A stretch of DNA of 64,000 nt from Artemisia argyi (Eukaryota > Streptophyta > Magnoliopsida > Asterales > Asteraceae). The notes below the pieces were generated by a model that saw only the letters and a list, made by a program, of their open reading frames with translations, searched no databases and was not told where the DNA came from. Shown here piece by piece: positions 56,494 through 64,000 of the stretch (position 1 is the first letter of the stretch; each line of letters begins with the position of its first letter). Made by a program: the position numbers and the translations under genes. The DNA is taken from the NCBI GenBank assembly GCA_030686995.1, contig CM060709.1, forward strand, positions 19,187,360-19,251,359, in the 5' to 3' direction.

Positions 56494-57240
56494 TTATTTT
56501 TGCTCTAGGTTACTCTGAAGATCCTGAATGGCCTCCAAGAGTTCATCTATGTCAGACCTATGATTATCCCTAAGATCCTCGATAATCATTTCGATGCTGG
56601 AAAGTCTAACATGTGTAGTACTTACTTCGTCAGAGTGTCCTTCATATTTTGTTTGTAACCTAAAGACTTGATTGCGAGTTTTCTCTAATTCATTTTCTAA
56701 CCTATTTTTACCTATTCCTAATTCCCTAATCCTAATTTCTACTTCTTCCATTCTTTCTAAAGATAGTTTATCTAGATGACTAAGTATTTCATCTATTTGT
56801 TCATCATGCCTTTCTAAAGGTGTTTTATATGAACTACTACCTATGTTAAACCTAAGGGGAGGTGATGGTGGTATAAACTGTATTTTCTTAAGGGGAGGTG
56901 AATCTATTTCGGGAACATAACTATCTTGACTAGTATAGTGGGGTTTAGGTGGGGTAGGGTTATAGTAGGTACAGTAGGAATGTTTCCACCATATGCCTGC
57001 ATATACCCATTATATGCTTGCATATAGGGATCATTCGGGGAAAGTTCTTATCCTAGGTTAGTTAAGATATTCTGGGCTAATTCTTCCGGAGAATTAGAAC
57101 CAGTAGATGAGTGAGTAGGAGTAGCCGGAGCATACTCATAACCATCGGATGAAGTATCCGTCTCATCGGTATCCAACACGATGATAGGATTGTTAAAGGA
57201 TGATATATCTAACTGTAATTCCCGAAGGAATATCTTAGCA
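56494..57240 (-). pseudogene. Tekay leader ORF with acidic N-part and coiled coil
   Basis: Upstream of gag on the minus strand. A frame reads LRELQLDISSFNNPIIVLDT, then a Ser/Thr/Asp-rich part (DETDTSSDGYEYAPATPTHS), a stop near 57048 and a frameshift near 56960. It continues through PPLKKIQFIPPSPPLRFN and ERHDEQIDEILSHLDKLSLE into an 85-aa block with heptad character (IRIRELGIGKNRLENELEKT, RSDIDELLEAIQDLQSNLE) and a normal stop at 56494. Codon-like continuity across the two lesions suggests a former gene. No known enzymatic motif. It could be a Gag-associated or chromatin-interacting accessory protein; this is a guess. Confidence 0.55.
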
Positions 57241-57289
57241 TAATTCTAACCTAAATAGGCATTTTAAAGGCAATTCTAATAGTGGGGAT

Positions 57290-57480
57290 TCTATCCTAAG
57301 GGCAAGAGTGAGATATCTAATGCTAAAGGCAATTCGGGGGTTCTAATCTAAAGGCAAGTTAGTCTAAAGGCAAGTTAGGGATTTTAACCTAAAGGCAGTT
57401 GGGGATTCTAATCTAAAGGCAGTTGGGGATTCTATCCTAAAGGCAGTTGGGGATTCTAATCTAAAGGCAGTTGGGGAATC
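57290..57480. repeat. minisatellite in the Tekay leader
   Basis: Repeated CTAAAGGCAGTTGGGGATT units of about 24 bp, at least six copies, the last four nearly identical (from about 57385). Confidence 0.8.
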
Positions 57481-57551
57481 TACTGGCATGGAGGACCTTT
57501 TTGAAGAAGTGGTTAAAGTTTTAGGAAAATCCTTTTGTTCTCTATAACGAA

Positions 57552-57565
57552 GGCTCTGATGCTAA
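57552..57565 (-). promoter_or_regulatory. Tekay primer-binding site, initiator tRNA-Met type
   Basis: Minus strand reads TTAGCATCAGAGCC just inside the LTR, close to TGGTATCAGAGCC, the common plant PBS for initiator tRNA-Met, with two or three mismatches. Confidence 0.65.
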
Positions 57566-58882
57566 TCTGTAACACCCCCATTTTTCACTGATCGCAGCGG
57601 ATAAAGTGTTTGGGGTATTACTCATGGAAACAAAGACAAGATAATAGAAAATGACTCAAAACGAGACGTTTTTGAAAAAGGTGTTATCATTCATTTATTC
57701 ATCAGAGTTTTTATAGTAAAAGATGTACTTTCACCAAAAGAGAGGTCCCTAAGATACGTTTTATGACACAAAACTGATGAATGATAACTATTTTAGACGT
57801 CCTCATGTACAGTGGTTCTCCATGCCAGGGTTCCTATATTGCCTAATTACCTAAGATAACATGCTTAAAAGTTAACACGTATGTTGAGTGAGAGTCATAG
57901 GTTTAAAAAGTTAAAGTATAAATACAAGTTTCACAGGGTTCAGCTTAAACCCTATGTGTGGAAAAGTGTTAGTGTTAGAAGGTATATTGCACTAAGCTCA
58001 TGAATCACACGTTAACAATCCGGGTCATGGGGTCTACAGACCAAACCATGAGGGGATGGTAAGGACAACTTGCCAAAGTTAAACCTTCAGTGGGTTCAAA
58101 TATATTACTTATTGGTACCACCTAGTGGGGTGTTAATACCAACGGGAGTTGTCAAACTCCAATAGATCTATCAACTATATTCGTGTTCGCGTGAGTGAAA
58201 TATCCCAAACGATTAGATTCATGAATTTTGGTTATGTAATGATGGCTGTTAGTTTACTCGTGAAATAACCAGAGCAAAGACATGTAATTGGTTTTAAAGC
58301 ATGTATCCCCCTCACAGGGTTTGTAAAACATTTAGAAGGCATTTAAAAGGGCGTGAGGCTATAAAAACTCACCTGAGTCTTTAGCTAATTAAAGTAGGGG
58401 TTTGGACAATTCACTCATGTATCCTGGGGTAGTGCGGGTGTGCGTATGTCAAGTCTTAGTCTAGGTTTTTCTTAACTAATTACTATTAGGTTTTTATATA
58501 TAACATAACACCGTTCGGGCCATTGTAATTCAGAAGTATATGACTCCTCACATGAAGCTCCCTACTATTGTATTATGTGATCAGCATAATACCGTTCGGG
58601 TCATCATAATTCAGAAGTTAATACTCCTCACACAAAGCTCCCTATTATTGAGTTATGTTATTATTAGGATTTAGTTATAACATAACACCGTTCAGGACAT
58701 CATATCTCAGAAGTATATGCAATAATCGTTCGAGGAGTCAGGGCACTTTAATTCGAAAACCCAACAAACTCGTCAAAACGAAATATCCACATAGTACTCC
58801 ACGCATGAAGCTCCCTATTATTGTGTTACGCTTCTAACTTAAATAGATTTTTATATTTTTATGAAAATAGTCCATTTTTACT

Positions 58883-58987
<105 letters not shown>

Positions 58988-59961
58988 TTATGTTTTCTAC
59001 CCTAAACTTAGAAACTTATAACAAATAGGCATATAAGTTTCTAACTAATGCATATTTAGTCCCTAAACTATTATATTTTAAAGATATGATATATATAGTT
59101 CCTAAATTATACTAGTTTTTAGTATTTACTCTATTTACCCTTATATTTATAATATTTACAAGTTTAGTCCTTTTAGTTTGATATTTGTTTTAATAGTTTA
59201 TTTTAAGGTTTAGTATATTTCAAATCTAGTCCTTACACTATTATCTTCTAGGAAATGTCAAAACAGTCCCTAGACTTTATAGTTTCAGGAATTTACAATA
59301 TAATTCATAATTTAGCTTGGCAATCTAGTTTCTAAGCTTATAATTAACTCATATAAGTTCAAATAAGCCACATAATGTAAATTATATCAAGTAGGTAAGC
59401 TATGTAACACATAAGCATGCAATTCGACTTAAAACTAGGGCTACGAAAAAAAACATGCATGCAATGGCTATCCTAGGGTTTCTAAGGCATCTAAAGTCTA
59501 TCTAAGTCTTATTCTAAGTATGCTAGACATCAAGTAAAGGTTACCTAGGTTGGGGGAGGGCTTACGAGGGTTTCTAGGGTTTTAGGGTTTTTAGGGCTTC
59601 CTCGACTTCAAACCACAACACAACACGACCAAGGCTTTGTTACTCGTTTCCTACTGCTTCTAAGGGCTTATTACTATAGAAATGTGAGATATAGAGAAGA
59701 GGGAGAGGTGTGAATAAGAAATGAGAGGAGGAGGGGGTATTTATAGGTCGTGTTAAGGCGGTATGGGTGAAAACGGGGTGTAGGTGTCACGGAGGGGGAG
59801 GGGGAGTAAGTAGAGCTAGGGGATGGTGTGGCAGGTCTAGAGGATGATGGGGATGAGCTATGGTGATAGCTAGGGGGCGGGGTGGTACGGTTGTGGTGGT
59901 AGGAGGCCGAGAGAGGCGGTTAGGGTGAAAGGGGTGACAAGGAGGTGATGCACCTCCTAGC

Positions 59962-60711
59962 TGTTGGAATTAGAATAACATCACAATCATAAATAAACCA
60001 AACACATCAAGTAAGCATATAGCGGAAGCAATTATAACAAGACCATAATATGTAATTAATTAATCAAAACATAAATAATAAACGTACCTTGATGATTCTA
60101 GCCCGAACAAGAATCAAAAGCAATCTTCCGGAACAACAACCCCAATTAGGGTTTATGTGAACAAATCCAAGAAACAAACAATAATATGCTTGCTTCACGA
60201 TCTTGTACACACGTACTACTTCAAGCAAACGCTTATGCAAGTAAGACGAGCACAAAACATTAGAAGAATAACAAAAATCGACTGCCTTAAACTTTAATGG
60301 GTATGTCGACTTTTGTTAGAGAAAAGAGGAGAGAAGAAAACACACAAGATTAGGTTTTCAAGTTGTGTCAATAGAATAGAACCTTGTGTGTTTATATAGG
60401 GTAGAAATCTTGTGTTAAAAGCTTCACCAAGCGATGTGGGATACACTTCCCAATCGTCCCTACACCCTTAAAGGGTTTACGAAACCTTCTTGGCATTCAA
60501 AGTTTCATCTATCGTTCTTCCTTTTCATTCGTCTAATAATCGTTATCCATTTCCGTTAAACATTAACGATCATTACGTGTTTGTGTTCTAATAATTAATA
60601 TACATTTATATAATTATTACTCATTTACTTTTCATACGTAAAGTGTGCAATCCCGTGATCTCGAGTTCGATCCTAACACACGACTATTAATTTATGTTCA
60701 TAAAACTAACA
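59962..60711 (-). mobile_element. Copia-type solo LTR nested in the Tekay LTR
   Basis: 750 bp, TGTTGGAATTAG .. AAACTAACA, with TSD CTAGC at 59957-59961 and 60712-60716. On the minus strand it has CCCACATCG, a TATA box CTATATAAACACAC (about 60391-60404) and a terminal CTAATTCCAACA, so it is oriented minus. No internal region remains. Absent from the partner LTR. Confidence 0.87.
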
Positions 60712-61505
60712 CTAGCTTGGGTGCTAGGGTGCTAGATTAATCATATAGAGGTGCTAGGATGGTTGCTTGTTCATTTTAAGGTGCTTAAGTAACATGGTTT
60801 AGGTGTTTAAGTCTAATTTTAATCTAGTTTTGTTTTATAAGTGTTTAAGGTTTTATCTATGTTTTAGTGTCTTATTTAAGGTCCTAATGATGTTTAGTAA
60901 CTATTAGTAGTTCTACTAAGTGATGGTAGCTTATGGTAAAGATTTAACCTAGTTTTGACCTAGTTTCAGGAAGTTATGACCTAATTAGAGTTTGGTGCTT
61001 ATATGACTTGTACCTAAGTTTCTAGGGGTTGTACTATATCCTAATGGTTCTAATATATCCTAAGGTCACTATTATAACTTATATCTAAGTCCTAGGCATT
61101 TTGCATGTAACTTCAGATAAGCAGTTAGGGTTTTAAAACTAACCGGAAACACATAGGTGCATTTAGGGTTTTCTATCAAATATGGGGTATTATAGTACTA
61201 GTTTTCTTAGTGAAAATATGTTTATTACCTTGACTTGACATACTGGAATGTTTACCTTAAGTAAACATAGTAGTGGTTGGCATAGATGGATACGTGAGCT
61301 TGTCTGAAGGTTAGTTAGGTTATAATAATATATTAAAGCAAAAATTTAGCTCGGGAAAATCCTATAGGCATTTCTAATCCTAGTGTCCTCTCATAAGAGC
61401 CTAAGTTAAGTTAGTAAGGCATTTCTAATCCTAGGGTGCTAGTGAGGGCCTAAGTTAAGTTAATAAGGCATTCCTAACCTAAGGGAAAGTTAGTGGTTTG
61501 TGACA

Positions 61506-61713
61506 ATCAAGTCGGCAATCGGCTGCTGCAGAATGGTTTACATTGGCAGATTTTTCATTAATCGGGCAATCAACACAGTTTTTTAAAGCACCCTTGCCCA
61601 AATCACTTTCCAAATTGTTTAGGGTATTGCGGCTCAGCTGAAAAGAGCTACCCACTAGTGCACACACTCCTCCCATATGACCACCATTGTGTATGTTTTC
61701 TCCCTGAACAATA

Positions 61714-61764
<51 letters not shown>

Positions 61765-62065
61765 CATAAGCATGCCAATGGTTGCATGACAAACATGAGA
61801 ATAACTGTAACTATATTAATAATAAACTAAAAAAAATCAACTAACCTTTGGCACAGTCACTCTTTGATGCAGCGAAAGACTGAGATACAAATGGCTCACA
61901 GGTGGAGAGGTTCGGCGTAATGATTTTGTGCATTTCACATCCAGGGCATCCATGTATATTTAGACCATTATTTTGTATCAAGTTTTGTGGTGACGAATTG
62001 TGAATTTTTTGACACTCAAGTATCGTTTTTGGGTTCATAGTTACAAACAACAATACGTAGGCCAA
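61506..62065 (-). pseudogene. probable N-terminal exons of the Helitron protein
   Basis: Two minus-strand exon-like blocks separated by an intron with a 44-base A-tract (61717-61760 on the plus strand). They hold CPGCEMHKII and NLSTCEPFVSQSFAASKSD, then GGVCALVGSSFQLSRNTLNN and GKGALKNCVDCPINEKSANV. Composition is coding-like, with a CPGC pair. The second block runs to the Tekay insertion point, beyond which the AT-hook exons lie (35040 downward). No family recognised; assignment rests on position and strand. Confidence 0.4.
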
Positions 62066-62603
62066 TTACGAAGACAAAAAAAAATAACCTAAGTAGAACT
62101 ATCAACATTGTTGAAATAGTTATCATGAGCAACAAAAGCATTATCATACAATGGTTTGCAAATACAGAAGATGTAAAAAGAAGGAGCAAAAAGATCAAAC
62201 AAAGTCATAATTTACCATTAAAACAAATGTAAAATGCAAGTCAAGAAAACCTAAAAAAAAACCTGGACACCATTTAATAAGGGTAACACCTAACTGCAAC
62301 CAACATCTAATCTTAAACCCTAAAGAAAATTTTGCATCTCATTTAATAACCCTAACCTCTAACCATAAGTAATATTTAAAGCAGCATAACCACCACACAA
62401 TTACTCTAATTATTCTACCTAAACATAGCAAAGGCACAATTAATATACCTAAAATCACTAACTTTCCTAATTTACTAAAACCTAAACGCAACATAAGGGA
62501 AGCAGCACACAAAATGAAAGAAAATAGCCAAAAAACCAAAGAACAAAAAATCACACCTAGTATGAACTCTTCAAAGCCGTGAACGTGCTGAAAGTATTTT
62601 TGA

Positions 62604-62650
<47 letters not shown>

Positions 62651-62960
62651 GATCCACCTAACTCTAAGATAAGATATACCAACCAAGATAAAGGATGTGG
62701 ACCAAAAAAGAGGTGAGACTGTAGAAGGTAACATATGGCAAGCACACAGCCACAAAGGCAATAAAAAATTGGTTTCATGGTACAAATTACTGTAGCTCTA
62801 CTCACAATTCGCAGTACCACCAACAAAACCAAAATTTTCGGATCAGAGGATGGCCGTTTTTTTTTTCTTGAGTGAATTTCTTTTATACACACGATCTCTA
62901 AATATAAATAACTCATCATATAATGTTAAAAGAATCCTCTGGATAGTAAAGAATCAAACT
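62066..62960. other. Helitron 5' region, AT-rich
   Basis: AT-rich, with a second 44-base A-tract (62605-62648). The minus strand has GGCCATCCTCTGATCC near 62840 and TC-starting candidates for the Helitron 5' end (62895 or 62953). Open frames here come from the A-tract and AT-rich DNA. Confidence 0.4.
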
Positions 62961-63074
62961 AAAAAAAATAAATTGATAATTGTTTAAAAATGCATCGAAC
63001 TTGACAATTTTTTTTTTTTTTTTTTTTGTATACACTCCATTTTTAACTTTTTTTATTTAGTCATCAAACTTGCT

Positions 63075-63202
63075 AATATTTCATAATGTAGGCATTGTTA
63101 CGGGTAAGATTCGACGTGACCTTTGAAACTTGCTAAGACGTGGCATTTGAAGCTTATGACACGTCAAACCTTACCCGTAATAATGCTACAATAAGAAATA
63201 TT
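63075..63202. mobile_element. short foldback element or MITE
   Basis: About 128 bp forming a long imperfect hairpin. The left arm AATATTTCATAATGTAGGCA then TTGTTACGGGTAAG pairs with a right arm that reads inward AATATTTCTTATTGTAGCAT then TATTACGGGTAAGG. GACGTG-like pairs extend the stem toward the middle. No clear TSD or ORF. Confidence 0.6.
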
Positions 63203-63324
63203 ATTACCATGTTTATTAAATAGGGGAATTAATAATTCTGCACATACAAAAGAAAAGAAGAAGAAGAAGAAGAAAAAAAAGTGCCTACTTGGACTTATTC
63301 CAAAAAAAAAAAAAAAAAAAAAAA

Positions 63325-63632
63325 AAAACTTGTATGACTTGAAACAAATCACGAGTCCACAAATAGCTTGCAAATTGCAATGGCAGATTTGACAAGTTAT
63401 CTTTGCATGCATGCGTTTACTTTGGGCTCAATTGTACAAACAAATTATATAGAAATTGTCCAGCAGCCCTGGCCCTTGAAAGCGGAATGTGAAGCCTCGA
63501 AGAAACTGAATAAAAATTTAGTAGCTAAATATATGTAACTTTTCTTGTTTGTTATATATCTCAAACCTATGTTTACGTCTTGTCTACTAAATTAAGTACA
63601 ATCTTTATTTATTTTTTCTTCTGGAGAAGGAA
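63325..63632 (+). promoter_or_regulatory. duplicated upstream region of the membrane-protein paralog
   Basis: Similar to 15105-15456, including TTTGCATGCATGCGTTTACT, AATTGTCCAGCAG and TCAAACCTATGTTTA. It shows small indels against copy A: one TGCA unit fewer and a shorter GTACATTC stretch. Confidence 0.7.
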
Positions 63633-64000
63633 ATGGAAACTCCTAATGATGCCATGCCGTGGGTGGGGTTGTATGTTGTTGGAGCATCCTTGGCTTGCAC
63701 TCTTGCGATGGCAGCCGATGCCTTCCAAGGATTTCGACATTGGAAACTCTGGTTTCCAAATAAATTTTTCTCTCTCAGTACTGTTTCTATCACACTTATT
63801 GCAATAGCAATGAAGCTACCAGTGGATCTAACTACAAACATGTCTAATAATCAAGGAGATTGGGACGGAAAGGTAGTTAGCATCTATTTCTTGGTCATCA
63901 TGTTAGCTAATTTTCTCCCTTCTTTAGGGCTTATGGATGACAAGGAACTTCTAGTAAACATGGTAGCATGGAATATCCTCTTGATCACCATTACTGTAAA
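63633..64000 (+). CDS. multi-pass membrane protein of unknown function, copy B (partial, runs off the window)
   Basis: The first 122 codons are open to the window edge. ATG 63633 aligns with the copy A start, but copy B lacks about seven residues after METP. It shares DAMPWVGLYV, FQGFRHWKLWFPNKFF, IAIAMKLPVDLTTNMS and NFLPSLGLMD with copy A, and differs mostly around NNQGDWDGKVVSIYF. The first three hydrophobic segments are preserved. Same strand as copy A, so the pair is a tandem duplication now 46 kb apart because of transposon insertions. Confidence 0.88.
   Translation, partial: METPNDAMPWVGLYVVGASLACTLAMAADAFQGFRHWKLWFPNKFFSLSTVSITLIAIAMKLPVDLTTNMSNNQGDWDGKVVSIYFLVIMLANFLPSLGLMDDKELLVNMVAWNILLITITV

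Noticed and set aside
62339..62919. Two minus-strand frames of 148 and 120 aa with poly-Phe
   Set aside because: They run through a 44-base A-tract, and their remaining sequence is AT-rich Helitron flank without motifs.

Overview
The window looks like repeat-rich nuclear DNA from a flowering plant. It carries plant Ty3/gypsy lineages (Athila, Tekay chromovirus), Copia solo LTRs, a plant-type Helitron with both RepHel and RPA genes, Tourist- and Mutator-type MITEs, and a plant LRR receptor-kinase fragment. The type of zinc-knuckle protein and the Tekay chromodomain resemble Asteraceae elements as I remember them. That family assignment is an inference.

Layout. 1-868 is unrecognised. 873-12584 is a non-autonomous LTR element on the minus strand: 4.1 kb LTRs, TSD TTATT, a tRNA-Asp type PBS, one 517-aa zinc-knuckle ORF and no pol. 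It sits upstream of a broken LRR-kinase 3' exon (12774-13148). A palindromic minisatellite built on AATCCCATGGGATT follows (13150-14445). The best intact gene is 15457-17643, a 728-aa multi-pass membrane protein of unknown function. A tandem paralog starts at 63633 and runs off the window. About 45 kb of nested transposons separates the two copies. 18-21 kb holds MITEs and relics.

The large block from about 21.7 to 62.9 kb is best read as one degenerate autonomous Helitron on the minus strand (AT-hook exons, Rep, Pif1-like helicase, RPA1-like gene) hit by later insertions. These are a Tekay solo LTR (22219-25691, TSD TCTGT), a Copia solo LTR (28957-30282, TSD CTGTC) and a full Tekay chromovirus (35046-61505, TSD ATCAA). 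The Tekay integrase was then split by a 13.45 kb Athila-lineage element (39002-52452, TSD CATGT). A Copia solo LTR (59962-60711, TSD CTAGC) sits in one Tekay LTR. Each boundary was placed from TG..CA ends, and each TSD was read on both sides.

The most interesting signal is in the 3' untranslated region of the Athila element. An ordered set of six RNA hairpins and three PPT-like tracts lies between the integrase stop and the 3' LTR. The same set, in the same order and with compensatory base changes, occurs in the unrelated-looking non-autonomous element at 5.1-5.8 kb. Both elements also share the PBS type, the PPT, a 24-bp LTR-terminal palindrome and the same zinc-knuckle spacing. This suggests a non-autonomous element mobilised by Athila proteins through a shared structured RNA region.
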